The translations under genes were made by a program, and so were the position numbers. A model generated the notes under the pieces. That model did not search any database, was not told the DNA's origin, and saw nothing but the letters and a program-made list of their open reading frames with translations. DNA of 13,575 nt from the NCBI GenBank assembly GCA_002395155.1, contig DGWD01000038.1:1-13575 (forward strand), given 5' to 3'. Origin of the DNA: Treponema sp. UBA4267 (GTDB taxonomy: Bacteria > Spirochaetota > Spirochaetia > Treponematales > Treponemataceae). Positions 1-6,983 of this stretch are shown piece by piece; within the stretch, counting starts at the first letter, position 1; each line of letters starts with the position of its first letter.

Positions 1-1029
1 GACTATCTTCATATTTCTGAAACCAGCACTCTGAAATTACTTGAAGCATTAGGTGGAGAATGTGCAGGTGTCATTTCAATTTTGAGTGAAGATGAAGATG
101 ATTCACTTTCCGCAGAAACAAGTTATAAACTTGATTCAAAAAACTATGAACTTTTGAACGATAAGAGGCTTTCAGAGTTTATCGAAAAAATGAATACCCG
201 GCCTCTTATTAAGGCAGACGATAAGTTACGGCTTTCTCTAGCAGGAGCTCAGGAAAAACTCGCACTTGCAAAAATTGATGGAGAATGGTATTTACCATTA
301 AACGGTGCTCCTTCAACTCACATCTTAAAACCAACGCGAACAGGCAGTCTTTCTTCCCTTGCACAAAATGAATATATCTGTATGAAACTTGCAAAAAGTT
401 TTGGACTTCCTGTTCCAGATGTTGATTTGCTGAAGATTGCAGGAAAAGATATTTTTGTAGTTGAACGCTATGATCGTATTAAAGAAACAGACTCGATTCA
501 ACGGCTTCATCAGGAAGATTTTTGCCAGGTACTTGGTATCATGAGTACATCAAAATATCAGAATGATGGAGGACCAGGCATTGCTGATATTTTCAAAACC
601 ATATTGAAAGTCTGCACGGTTCCGGCTTTGGAGAGCCAGAAATTCTTGAGATATGTTCTTTTTAATTATGTGATGGGAAATTGTGACAGTCACGGAAAAA
701 ATTATTCTCTGCTTTACAAAAATAATCGCGTAGAACTTTCTCCTTTGTACGATGTTGTCTCGACAATAATCTATTCAGGTCTTACTGACAAGCTTTCAAT
801 GAAAATTGGAAAACATTATGAGATTCAGAAAGTAACCCAAGAAGATTTTTCTCTTTTGGCTGAATCTTTGAACATTAAGTATTCCGTTCTTTCAAATATA
901 TTTGATGATTTTGCTAAAAAGTACATACCAGCTTTTGAAGAATTAAAGGATGATGAAAAGATTTCCAGAGATGTACTTAATTCTATTTTTGACGTTACTT
1001 CAAAGACATTTAAAAGTCTGCTAACGTAA
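1..1029 (+). CDS. hipA: HipA-family serine/threonine kinase (toxin), 5' end outside window
   Basis: The frame is open from base 1, so the gene starts upstream; 342 residues are visible against about 440 in E. coli HipA. The first residues (LLEALGGECAG) match the end of the HipA N-terminal subdomain, so the TTG at 82 is not the start. Seen further on: the P-loop-like LSLAGAQEK (codons from 232), including the serine that in E. coli HipA (Ser150) is autophosphorylated; STHILKP; VVERYDR; HQEDFCQ; the catalytic loop NCDSHGKN (near 680-703); and the metal-binding DVVST (near 751-765). All kinase residues look intact. Family knowledge: HipA phosphorylates an aminoacyl-tRNA synthetase (GltX in E. 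coli) and is neutralised by HipB, an HTH protein normally encoded just upstream, here outside the window. The alkyltransferase gene begins 4 bases after the stop, so the two are probably co-transcribed. Confidence 0.95.
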   Translation, partial: DYLHISETSTLKLLEALGGECAGVISILSEDEDDSLSAETSYKLDSKNYELLNDKRLSEFIEKMNTRPLIKADDKLRLSLAGAQEKLALAKIDGEWYLPLNGAPSTHILKPTRTGSLSSLAQNEYICMKLAKSFGLPVPDVDLLKIAGKDIFVVERYDRIKETDSIQRLHQEDFCQVLGIMSTSKYQNDGGPGIADIFKTILKVCTVPALESQKFLRYVLFNYVMGNCDSHGKNYSLLYKNNRVELSPLYDVVSTIIYSGLTDKLSMKIGKHYEIQKVTQEDFSLLAESLNIKYSVLSNIFDDFAKKYIPAFEELKDDEKISRDVLNSIFDVTSKTFKSLLT

Positions 1030-1033
1030 GAAT

Positions 1034-1369
1034 ATGGAACTTGCAGAAAAAATCTATGCGGCAGTGCGTCTCATTCCTCGCGGAAAAGTTGCAACTTATT
1101 CTCAGATTGCAGCACTTGTCGGGAATTGTAATCTCCGCCGCTACGTAGGAAATGCTTTGCACAAAAATCCCAGCAATGTAATTACACCCTGTCATCGCGT
1201 TGTAAATGCAAAGGGCTTTTGCTCCGGCAGTTTTGCTTTTGGAGGGCCCGGAGTTCAGCAGGAAAAACTTGAAGCCGAAGGAGTGATTTTTGTTGATGGC
1301 CATGTTGATATGGAACGTTTTGAAATCACCCCTGATGATTTTGAGATGATGAGGGCTACCCTGGTTTAA
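1034..1369 (+). CDS. MGMT/Ogt-fold DNA alkyltransferase (short form)
   Basis: A 111-residue protein corresponding to the C-terminal DNA-binding and methyl-acceptor domain of O6-alkylguanine-DNA alkyltransferases. Seen: PRGKVATYSQIA (residues 15-26), the helix with the arginine finger RRYVGNALHKNP (35-46), and the acceptor motif PCHRVV with Cys53. The acceptor cysteine is present, so this is not an Atl-type protein, in which Trp or Ala replaces it. The N-terminal ribonuclease-H-like domain of full-length Ogt is absent, as in the short COG3695-type proteins. Family role: direct reversal of O6-alkylguanine or recognition of such lesions. It starts 4 bases after hipA with no clear Shine-Dalgarno site, so translation probably depends on coupling. 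Whether the short form transfers alkyl groups cannot be read from sequence. Confidence 0.88.
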   Translation: MELAEKIYAAVRLIPRGKVATYSQIAALVGNCNLRRYVGNALHKNPSNVITPCHRVVNAKGFCSGSFAFGGPGVQQEKLEAEGVIFVDGHVDMERFEITPDDFEMMRATLV

Positions 1370-1375
1370 TATCAT

Positions 1376-1510
1376 ATGATAGAAAAGTTGGATTCACAAA
1401 AGATAATTCATCAAATCCCAGTTGAATGTCTTCCAAGTACAAGTCCGGCAAATGCTGCCTGCTCCCTCGAAAAACTGATTGCGGCGTATAAAGTAGTGAA
1501 TATTTTCTAA
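1376..1510 (+). CDS. Possible 44-residue ORF or gene remnant
   Basis: ATG at 1376, 6 bases after the alkyltransferase stop, opens a 44-codon frame ending TAA at 1508-1510. The peptide (MIEKLDSQKIIHQIPVECLP..., then a helix-like LEKLIAAYKVV) has a plausible amino-acid composition and codon use, but I do not recognise it. There is no Shine-Dalgarno site. It could be a translationally coupled small protein or the start of a gene whose remainder was lost; the downstream methyltransferase has its own promoter-like sequence. Confidence 0.25.
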   Translation: MIEKLDSQKIIHQIPVECLPSTSPANAACSLEKLIAAYKVVNIF

Positions 1511-1558
1511 TACTTATTTTTTCAGAAAGTCTCCTCTCTTCGCTTATATAAACTCCAA

Positions 1559-1587
1559 TTGAAAATCCCTCAATCCTCGTTTACACT
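1559..1587 (+). promoter_or_regulatory. Predicted promoter of the LCM-family methyltransferase
   Basis: TTGAAA (1559-1564), a 17-base spacer, then TACACT (1582-1587). The -10 box ends only 6 bases before the ATG at 1594 and there is no Shine-Dalgarno site. If real, the transcript starts at or next to the start codon. Confidence 0.4.
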
Positions 1588-1593
1588 TATTCT

Positions 1594-2394
1594 ATGACCG
1601 GAGTAAATCAGACCTTATTTATCCCGCTTTATGGCAAGGCAAAAGTCAGCAGGCAGGGAATCATTTTAAAAGACTCAATGGCAGAAAAGATTTGGGCTGC
1701 CGAAGCCTTTGAAGTTCATGGAAAATCAAAATCAAAGTGGCTCACCTACAACATGGCAATGAGGGCAAAAATTTTTGACGACTGGGTTGAAAAAATGCTC
1801 GCTAAAAATCCCGATGCACTTGTTCTGCATATTGGCTGCGGACTGGATAGCAGGGCTTTTAGAATTGCGGCCCCTTACACCAGCTGGATAGATGGAGATT
1901 TTCCGGAAGTTCTTGAAGCCCGCAAAAAATATTATTCCGAAAACGACCGCTACAAGATGATGGTCTTTGATGCTTCAAAATCAGAAATGGTGGAAAAGCT
2001 ACCGGATGAAAAAAACGTAATCGTAGTTTTTGAAGGAATCAGCATGTATCTGCGCAATGAAGAACTGAATGCTTTTGTTCGTGCACTGGATAAGAAGTAT
2101 CCGCAGGTTCATATGTTGCTGGATGTTTATACAGTTTTTGGTGCAAAGGCAAGTAAGTATAAAAATCCTATAAATGATGTTGGCGTAACGACGGTCTGGG
2201 GGCTTGATGATATAAATGTGGTGCTGGCGGGCACACAATTCAAGTGTGATGCCGAGCATTCTCTGACGCCAGAAAATCTTGTGAATCAGCTGCCAGCTTT
2301 TGACAGAGGATTTTTTAAGTTCCTTTTTACCGGAAGCTTTTACAGAAAGATTTACCGCTTGTATGAAATCAGTAAAAACATTTATGGAAGATGA
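1594..2394 (+). CDS. Class I SAM-dependent methyltransferase, LCM/TcmP-like family
   Basis: A 266-residue protein of the leucine carboxymethyltransferase-like family (PF04072), whose bacterial members are mostly O-methyltransferases of unknown substrate. Seen: SAM-binding motif I as VLHIGCGLDSRAFRI (77-91), where GxGxDSR is diagnostic of the family; the acidic motif II with the family's D(L/F)PEV signature as DGDFPEV (100-106); and FEGISMYL (146-153), matching the family's EGxxMYL. Length is near the normal 260-300. No signal peptide, so it is cytoplasmic. The start at 1594 is the only ATG before motif I that keeps the N-terminal helix, but it lacks a Shine-Dalgarno site. The next gene begins 38 bases on in the same direction and may share the transcript. 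The substrate cannot be inferred. Confidence 0.88.
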   Translation: MTGVNQTLFIPLYGKAKVSRQGIILKDSMAEKIWAAEAFEVHGKSKSKWLTYNMAMRAKIFDDWVEKMLAKNPDALVLHIGCGLDSRAFRIAAPYTSWIDGDFPEVLEARKKYYSENDRYKMMVFDASKSEMVEKLPDEKNVIVVFEGISMYLRNEELNAFVRALDKKYPQVHMLLDVYTVFGAKASKYKNPINDVGVTTVWGLDDINVVLAGTQFKCDAEHSLTPENLVNQLPAFDRGFFKFLFTGSFYRKIYRLYEISKNIYGR

Positions 2395-2432
2395 AAATGG
2401 AGTACTTCATTCGATGTGGGGAGATTCGTTAA

Positions 2433-2960
2433 ATGATAATAATAATCACTGGTGCGTCGCACACAGGAAAAACTTTACTTGCACAACGCATGCTCGAAAA
2501 ATATAAGTTTCCCTATCTTTCCGTAGACCATCTTAAGATGGGGCTTATAAGAAGTGGGAATACAAAGCTTACTCCTGAAGATGATGAGGAGCTGACAACT
2601 TACCTCTGGCCAATTGTCCGCGAGATGATTAAGACTGCCATCGAGAACAAGCAGAATCTCATTATTGAAGGATGCTATATTCCCTTTGACTGGCGCAAGG
2701 ATTTTGATGAGGAATATCTGCGCGACATCAGCTTTATCTGCCTTGCCATGACGGAAAAATATATCGACGCACATTTTGATGAAATTAAAAATCACGCCTC
2801 GGATATAGAAGAAAGGCTTGATGACAGCGACTACACGTCCGACTGGATAAAAGAGGAAAACCGTCACATCATCAAGGGCTTTGAATCCGCAGGGGAATTA
2901 ATTTACTTGATTGACTCCAACTATAAACAGACAATAGAAAAAGCCCTTCTTCTGTTTTAA
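2433..2960 (+). CDS. P-loop kinase-like / AAA-family small ATPase
   Basis: A 175-residue protein starting with a beta strand straight into a Walker A motif, GASHTGKT (7-14), in the arrangement of small nucleotide or metabolite kinases. A second strand ending in an acidic residue, LIIEGCYIP (75-83), fits the Walker B position, and an Asp after the second strand (LSVDHLKMG) resembles the substrate-binding DxxR/K region of such kinases. Relatives in Firmicutes and spirochaetes are usually named AAA family ATPase or 2-phosphoglycerate kinase, without experimental support that I know of. The start is well placed: GGGGAG at 2418-2423, 9 bases before the ATG. It lies 38 bases after the methyltransferase and may be co-transcribed. 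Zeta-toxin kinases share this fold, but no antitoxin-like partner is adjacent, so a toxin role is not supported. Confidence 0.78.
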   Translation: MIIIITGASHTGKTLLAQRMLEKYKFPYLSVDHLKMGLIRSGNTKLTPEDDEELTTYLWPIVREMIKTAIENKQNLIIEGCYIPFDWRKDFDEEYLRDISFICLAMTEKYIDAHFDEIKNHASDIEERLDDSDYTSDWIKEENRHIIKGFESAGELIYLIDSNYKQTIEKALLLF

Positions 2961-3086
2961 GAAACCTCCCTTCGTTTAGAAAGAAACTCAAGATTTTTTT
3001 TAAAGCTATAGCTTCAATGCAGAAGGCGTTGCCGCAAGAACCAGTTCGATTATCAAAGGCATTACAAGTTTTATAACTCAAAACTA

Positions 3087-3299
3087 TTACACTAAAACCA
3101 CTTTTACAAGTGATAATTTTTCCGAGTATGTATAATATTTTATACTACCATTATAGTTACTTTCTTCTGTAATCTTAGTTACATCAAGTACTTCTCCTAT
3201 TAAAATCTGAAGTTCATAATTTTCATAAGAATACTTGCTAACCAATCAGCAAGAGTTTGCCCACCAATAACTACCAGTATACACTGAACAAAAGTGCAA
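3087..3299 (-). pseudogene. Possible decayed coding segment, unidentified
   Basis: In the 365 bases without an intact gene (2961-3325), the minus strand has a protein-like frame from about 3299 to a TAA at 3087-3089, interrupted by one TGA at 3246-3248. After the TGA it reads 53 clean codons (for example ENYELQILIGEVLDVTKI); before it, YTGSYWWANS. There is no start codon or Shine-Dalgarno site. It looks like the tail of a lost gene with a nonsense mutation. The family is not recognised. The promoter of the radical SAM gene lies over its upstream part. Antisense chance openness cannot be excluded. Confidence 0.33.
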
Positions 3300-3313
3300 A
3301 AAATTACTATAAT
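3285..3313 (+). promoter_or_regulatory. Predicted promoter of the radical SAM gene
   Basis: TGAACA (3285-3290), a 17-base spacer, then a consensus TATAAT (3308-3313). It sits 12 bases before the ATG at 3326, and inside the coding stretch that a longer TTG start at 3257 would require, which argues for the ATG. Confidence 0.55.
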
Positions 3314-3325
3314 TATAGAAGAAAA

Positions 3326-5077
3326 ATGAAAATACTTCTTGTTTCAGTAAATGCAAGCTACATGCATACAAACATCGCCATTCGCGATTTAAAAAATTAT
3401 GCAGAAAAATTTTATAAGGCTGAAATGGATTTAGACGCTACAAAATGCCCTGAAATCTATCTTGCCGAATACACAATAAATCAGCCAGTGGGCGAAGTTC
3501 TTCGAGGAATTGCAGCTTTTGATGCGGACTGGATTCTTTTTTCTACCTACATTTGGAACGCCGAATATGTGTGTAAACTGCTTCCCGAAATCAAAAAGAT
3601 TTTGCCAGAATGCATTTTGGGTGCCGGTGGGCCTGAGTTTGGCTATAGTGCAAAAAAATATCTGCTAAACACCCCTGCCCTGGACTTTATCATCTTTGGC
3701 GAAGGTGAAGAAACTTTTAAGGAGGTGATTTTTAAATCTCAGGGAAATTCCAAAAATCTTTTACATCAGCTCAATACTATAAAGGGCGTTTACTACAGAA
3801 ATAGTAAAAATGATGATGGCATTTCTTTTACAGGAAGTCGCGATTTAATCCACAATCTTGATGAAATTCCTTTCCCATATCCTGAAATCCTATCTGGCAC
3901 TGCAGACCCTGATCACAAAATCTATTATTACGAATCTAGCAGGGGCTGTCCTTTTTCTTGTTCTTACTGCCTTTCTTCCGTTGATAAAAGGGTTCGTTTT
4001 AAGAGCCTTGAACGGACCTGTAGCGAACTACAGATTTTTTTGGACCACAATATCAAGCTTGTAAAATTTGTAGACCGTACTTATAACCTGGATGAAAATC
4101 GATATATAGGAATCTGGGATTACATTATGAAGCATCACAACGGTAAGACCATGTTTCATTTTGAAATCGAAGCAGAATATCTTTCCGATAAGGCGTTGGA
4201 TTTTTTGCAAAAGATTCCGGAAGGCATGATGCAGTTTGAAATGGGTGTACAGTCGGCTAATAAAAAAACTCTGGCAGCAATAAATCGCTCTACAAACATA
4301 AATGAACTTGCAGAAAAAATCAAACGTATTCCACGAACAATTCATCAGCATCTGGATTTGATTGCAGGCCTTCCTTATGAGGATTTGGAAAGTTTTGGTC
4401 ATAGTTTTGATTTTGTAATGGCCTTGAGACCGGATGCTTTGCAGCTGGGATTTTTGAAAATTCTTGGAGGCACTCAAATGGAGGAATACGCCAGGGCCAA
4501 CGGCTGGAAGTGGATGGAAAGTCCCGCCTACGAAACATTTTCTACGCCCTACCTCTCCTTCAATGAAATTGCCTTTTTGAAAGATATGGAAACTGTCACC
4601 GACGCATACTGGAACAAAGGAAGTTTTTCTAACACAATGAATTATATTTTCCGCAAAACAAGTCCCTGGAAGTTTTTATCAGCATTGGTGAAATACGGCC
4701 GTAGTGTGGATGCATTTGTTCAGGCAAGAAGAGAGGCTTACTGGTTTGAACTTATTTGTAATTTTGTGATGAAGGAAAATTCGGCAGAAATTGATGAAGT
4801 TTTCATTGCAGACAAGCTCGATAAAAATCTGATTTACGATTTACTGCGTTATGATTTTGTACGGGCAGGCAAAAAAGGAAACTTTCCATCCTGGTATAAT
4901 CATCATTATGATAAAGATAAGCACAGGAAATTGCTCAATGAAAATGGCCTGCTAGAAAATTCCAGAATTGGTTTTGCAATTACCGAGTACGAGGAATTTG
5001 ACTATAACGTTCTTTCCGAAATGCCAGAAGAGGAAAAAGGTCACAAAGAATTACTGATAAGGTATAAAGCCTCATAA
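3326..5077 (+). CDS. B12-binding-domain radical SAM protein, DUF4080 family
   Basis: A 583-residue protein with the layout of cobalamin-binding radical SAM proteins. Residues 1 to about 145 form a Rossmann-like B12-binding-type domain: MKILLVSVNASYMHTN start, then DWILFSTYIWN, LGAGGPEFG and FIIFGEGEETF. The radical SAM core follows, with the [4Fe-4S] motif C208-x3-C212-x2-C215 in RGCPFSCSYCLSS, the FEIEAE and FEMGVQS strands and DLIAGLPYED. The C-terminal part matches the DUF4080 region usually found in this family (LLRYDFVRAGKKG, FPSWY). These are cytoplasmic enzymes of unknown substrate. An in-frame TTG at 3257 would add 23 residues, but the family start, a weak AGAAG site and the TATAAT at 3308 favour the ATG at 3326. 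It stands alone and converges on azlD, 40 bases away. The gene is intact. Confidence 0.92.
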   Translation: MKILLVSVNASYMHTNIAIRDLKNYAEKFYKAEMDLDATKCPEIYLAEYTINQPVGEVLRGIAAFDADWILFSTYIWNAEYVCKLLPEIKKILPECILGAGGPEFGYSAKKYLLNTPALDFIIFGEGEETFKEVIFKSQGNSKNLLHQLNTIKGVYYRNSKNDDGISFTGSRDLIHNLDEIPFPYPEILSGTADPDHKIYYYESSRGCPFSCSYCLSSVDKRVRFKSLERTCSELQIFLDHNIKLVKFVDRTYNLDENRYIGIWDYIMKHHNGKTMFHFEIEAEYLSDKALDFLQKIPEGMMQFEMGVQSANKKTLAAINRSTNINELAEKIKRIPRTIHQHLDLIAGLPYEDLESFGHSFDFVMALRPDALQLGFLKILGGTQMEEYARANGWKWMESPAYETFSTPYLSFNEIAFLKDMETVTDAYWNKGSFSNTMNYIFRKTSPWKFLSALVKYGRSVDAFVQARREAYWFELICNFVMKENSAEIDEVFIADKLDKNLIYDLLRYDFVRAGKKGNFPSWYNHHYDKDKHRKLLNENGLLENSRIGFAITEYEEFDYNVLSEMPEEEKGHKELLIRYKAS

Positions 5078-5117
5078 AATCAGCTATGTCCATACTAGTA
5101 CTTTCCGCTCAGACCCC

Positions 5118-5441
5118 TTATAAACCAAGCCGAATCATAATCATATAAACAATAGTGCCGCCAAAAATGCTTAGAAGAGAGTTTTTCTTCCATATATATG
5201 TAACTATTGTAAAGGTGATGGCGGAAATTTGTGGCAGCCATAGGGAAAGACTTGTAAAGCGGATATCACGAAGACTGTAAATCAAAAGGCCTATCATAAC
5301 TACAGGAGGAATGTAGCGTTCAAAAATGTGAATCAGTTTTCCAGGCTTTCGTTTTGAAAATACAGCAAAAGGGAAAAGTCGTTCACAAAAAATAATCAGA
5401 CCAATCAGAAAAGAAACAAGAAGAGCTTTAGTTATCGTCAT
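5118..5441 (-). CDS. azlD: AzlD-family branched-chain amino acid transport protein
   Basis: A 107-residue, very hydrophobic protein of the AzlD family (PF05437), with about four membrane segments: residues 5-22, 44-60, a stretch near 66-86 and 92-107. Family hallmarks are the positively charged loop after the first helix and FERYIPPVVMIGLLIYSLRD, which resembles the family's yxPPavmaxL pattern. AzlD is the small partner of AzlC; together they export branched-chain amino acids and analogues such as azaleucine across the inner membrane. Its start overlaps the end of azlC by 14 bases, a sign of translational coupling and of a two-gene operon. Length is normal (100-110). Confidence 0.93.
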   Translation of the reverse strand: MTITKALLVSFLIGLIIFCERLFPFAVFSKRKPGKLIHIFERYIPPVVMIGLLIYSLRDIRFTSLSLWLPQISAITFTIVTYIWKKNSLLSIFGGTIVYMIMIRLGL

Positions 5442-6006
5442 CTTTATCCCCCTTTCTTTCCTTTACAAACTTTTGAATCTGATCGATGGTCAAAACCGCA
5501 AACAAAGCAGTAAGGGCAAAATCAACACCTGTCATATCAAAAGGAATGATTGCACCAACAAGTCCACCAATCAAAGAACCACCCACCCAATAAATCTGAT
5601 CTAATAAAGAAACCATAAAATAATATTCTTCTGCTTTTACACCGGCGGGAACTTGAGTTGTAGTCAAAAGAGAAAAAGTTTCGTCGGTAAGAGCATAAAT
5701 CAGATAAGGTTTAGTACGTCTGCATGCATTGAACTGATTAATCAGTGGCAGTCCATAAACAATATGGCGGATATTCAGCAACAGTTCTGTAGCAAGTATT
5801 GCCAGTACAGGAGTTCCAGCAGCAAACATAGGAATCGCAAGAAACTGCCCTGCCCCTGCATACATCAAAATCCCCATCGCAGGTGCAAGCCACCAGGAAT
5901 AACCCGCATTTACTGTAACAAGACCAAAAGCAATCCCACAAGAAATATAACCCAGAAATACCGGAATAGTAGTCCTGAGTGCAACCTTCAAACAGTGTGT
6001 ATTCAT
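5428..6006 (-). CDS. azlC: AzlC-family branched-chain amino acid permease
   Basis: A 192-residue inner-membrane protein of the AzlC/YgaZ family (PF03591). Seen: the N-terminal LGYISCGIAFG, the family signature YAGAGQFLAIPMF (residues 49-61), LNIRHIVYGLPL (77-88), the conserved TDETFSL (107-113), and GVDFALTALFAVL near the end. It exports branched-chain amino acids together with AzlD. It is at the short end of the family: many members (about 230 residues) carry a further hydrophobic hairpin after the FALTALF helix, whereas here a charged tail (KERKGDKDDDN) follows directly. This could be a natural short form, or the C-terminus may have been trimmed when azlD came to overlap it. There is no Shine-Dalgarno site; a consensus TATAAT lies 8 bases before the ATG. 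Confidence 0.93.
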   Translation of the reverse strand: MNTHCLKVALRTTIPVFLGYISCGIAFGLVTVNAGYSWWLAPAMGILMYAGAGQFLAIPMFAAGTPVLAILATELLLNIRHIVYGLPLINQFNACRRTKPYLIYALTDETFSLLTTTQVPAGVKAEEYYFMVSLLDQIYWVGGSLIGGLVGAIIPFDMTGVDFALTALFAVLTIDQIQKFVKERKGDKDDDN

Positions 6007-6014
6007 AATCTTGG

Positions 6015-6044
6015 ATTATATCAGTAACCATGCTATTATTTCCA
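6015..6044 (-). promoter_or_regulatory. Predicted azlCD promoter
   Basis: On the minus strand, TGGAAA (6044-6039), an 18-base spacer and a perfect TATAAT (6020-6015). The box ends 8 bases before the azlC ATG at 6006, leaving almost no leader. Confidence 0.45.
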
Positions 6045-6060
6045 TACACAGGAGACTATT

Positions 6061-6361
6061 ATGTCATTTTGAAAGGAAAGGTAATTTTAATTGTAAATAC
6101 AGCAACAGGCTGCGGCTTTACACCACAGTATGCACTTATTGAACAACTGTATAAAGATTATCATGAAAAAGGATTTGAGATTCTTGATATTCCATGCAAT
6201 CAGTTTGGAGCACAGGCACCAGGCAGTGATGAAGAAATCCACAACTTCTGTACAACTCGTTACAACACTACGTAATTGATCGTTCTGGAAACGTAGTTGC
6301 CCGCTTTGAGCCAACTGCAGATATCGCCAAGGTTGAAGAATGTATTAAGGCATTACTCTAG
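6061..6361 (+). pseudogene. Glutathione peroxidase pseudogene with two internal deletions
   Basis: The original start is preserved: GGAG at 6051-6054, 6 bases before ATG TCA TTT at 6061, which then hits TGA. The body resumes in another frame at about 6074 with KGKVILIVNTATGCGFTPQY, containing the peroxidatic Cys, and continues through DIPCNQFGAQ (catalytic Gln) and FCTTRYNTT to a stop at 6273-6275. The C-terminal end reappears in a third frame from 6269: YVIDRSGNVVARFEPT to the TAG at 6361. Compared with normal bacterial GPx (about 160-180 residues), roughly 17 codons after MSF are gone, and so is the central block with the WNF(T/S)KF segment that carries the catalytic Trp and Asn. Both deletions shift the frame, so no functional enzyme can be made. 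In life the family reduces hydroperoxides, usually with thioredoxin in bacteria. Confidence 0.9.
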
Positions 6362-6370
6362 CTTACTGTG

Positions 6371-6403
6371 TTTGGGGCCGCAATGGCCCCCGCAACGCCC
6401 CCA
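6371..6403. repeat. GC-rich hairpin repeat after the GPx pseudogene
   Basis: A perfect inverted repeat GGGGCC (6374-6379), loop GCAAT, GGCCCC (6385-6390) sits in a G/C-only-rich stretch that continues with CGCAACGCCCCC. Composition is sharply different from the flanking sequence. No T-run follows on either strand, so it is not a standard intrinsic terminator. It resembles short dispersed intergenic repeats and is similar in style to the larger element at 7530-7618. Confidence 0.4.
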
Positions 6404-6411
6404 GACTGTCC

Positions 6412-6624
6412 TTAATAATGTGGCGGCTTGCGATTTGGGATATCGCCTTCCATTGCATTCGACATTTCGCGGATTCTGTCCGACATCAGTTTTATTTCTT
6501 TCTGCAGCTTATCAATAGTTTTTGCCTGATCAACCGCAACGTTCTGAATCTGGCTTACAAAATCTTCCATGTAGGCAAGCTTCATTTCGATTGCAGTCAG
6601 ACGCTCTTCTGTTTCTTTTTCCAT
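6412..6624 (-). CDS. slyX: SlyX family protein
   Basis: A 70-residue protein that is almost entirely one predicted coiled coil: ERLTAIEMKLAYMEDFVSQI, then QAKTIDKLQKEIKLMSDRI with leucine or isoleucine heptads, ending in PPHY. The ending KPPHY and the ERLxxIExKLAxxED start are the hallmarks of SlyX (PF04102). SlyX function is unknown; the name comes from its position next to slyD in E. coli, and no slyD is visible here. Its start at 6624 is preceded on the minus strand by AAGGA, at a long spacing (about 13 bases). It is downstream of higA in the same direction with an 80-base gap, so read-through from the higBA promoter is possible. Confidence 0.85.
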   Translation of the reverse strand: MEKETEERLTAIEMKLAYMEDFVSQIQNVAVDQAKTIDKLQKEIKLMSDRIREMSNAMEGDIPNRKPPHY

Positions 6625-6704
6625 AAGTGTTATTTAATCCTTAAGCTCACAACTCATCCAAGCAAAACTGGTTCAACTCCCGTATCAAACTTCCACATGT
6701 AACA

Positions 6705-6983
6705 CTATCTTAATGATGGTACTTTTTCGAGTTTAATCTGATAGCCTAAACTTTTTAGTACTGAAGTAAAAGTTGTGAGATTAACTTTCTGTGCATCTTT
6801 TGAACGAAGTTTCTGTATTACTGTTGGAGAAACATCTGCTTTTTTTGCAAGTTCACGAACAGAGATATTCTGAGCTTCCATTTGTTCGAGCATAAATTCT
6901 GAGAGAAGGAAGTCGTTGTATTCTTTGTCGTAGATTTCTTTCTGATCTGGATTATCCTTAAAAAACTGTTCAAATGCTGTCAT
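6705..6983 (-). CDS. higA: HigA-type antitoxin, XRE-family HTH
   Basis: A 92-residue protein. Residues 1-35 are an acidic helical region; residues 40-62 (ISVRELAKKADVSPTVIQKL) form a clear helix-turn-helix of the XRE/Cro family; and residues 69-88 (LTTFTSVLKSLGYQIKLEKV) are the usual ending of HigA-like antitoxins. Role: binds and neutralises the upstream toxin and represses the shared promoter through its HTH. It follows the toxin gene with a 4-base overlap (ATGA at 6983-6980), the toxin-first order typical of higBA. Its ribosome-binding site is excellent: AGGAGG at 6996-6991, 7 bases from the ATG, inside the end of higB. The antitoxin should therefore be translated more strongly than the toxin, which has no such site. 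Confidence 0.88.
   Translation of the reverse strand: MTAFEQFFKDNPDQKEIYDKEYNDFLLSEFMLEQMEAQNISVRELAKKADVSPTVIQKLRSKDAQKVNLTTFTSVLKSLGYQIKLEKVPSLR

Noticed and set aside
82..84. TTG at 82 as start of the HipA gene.
   Set aside because: The frame is open to base 1 and already encodes HipA N-terminal-domain sequence, so the gene is cut by the window.
2433..2960. Zeta-type toxin for the P-loop protein.
   Set aside because: The fold is shared with many kinases, and there is no epsilon-like antitoxin gene next to it.
3004..3135. A plus-strand frame reading SFNAEGVAARTSSIIKG and onwards to a stop at 3133-3135.
   Set aside because: No start codon or ribosome site, 43 codons, and it overlaps a better minus-strand candidate; I could not decide that it is coding.
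3257..3325. A longer TTG start for the radical SAM gene.
   Set aside because: The extra 23 residues do not look like the family, there is no ribosome site, and a consensus promoter lies within the stretch.
6030..6275. An intact 81-residue protein starting at 6030.
   Set aside because: The frame passes through the ribosome site and start of the glutathione peroxidase pseudogene; only the part from about 6074 resembles protein, and it is a GPx fragment.
6374..6390. GGGGCC/GGCCCC hairpin as a terminator for slyX or the GPx pseudogene.
   Set aside because: No T-run follows on either strand; the GC-rich context fits a dispersed repeat better.
6654..6698. A 14-codon minus-strand frame (MWKFDTGVEPVLLG) after the higA stop.
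   Set aside because: It looks like a protein tail but is too short to support; it is simply in the same frame after the higA stop codon.
6665..6700. A tRNA T-arm-like string (ACTGG-TTCAACT-CCCGT) between higA and slyX.
   Set aside because: Only four of five stem pairs form, no D-arm, anticodon arm or 5' acceptor strand can be found, and it does not end in a proper acceptor stem.
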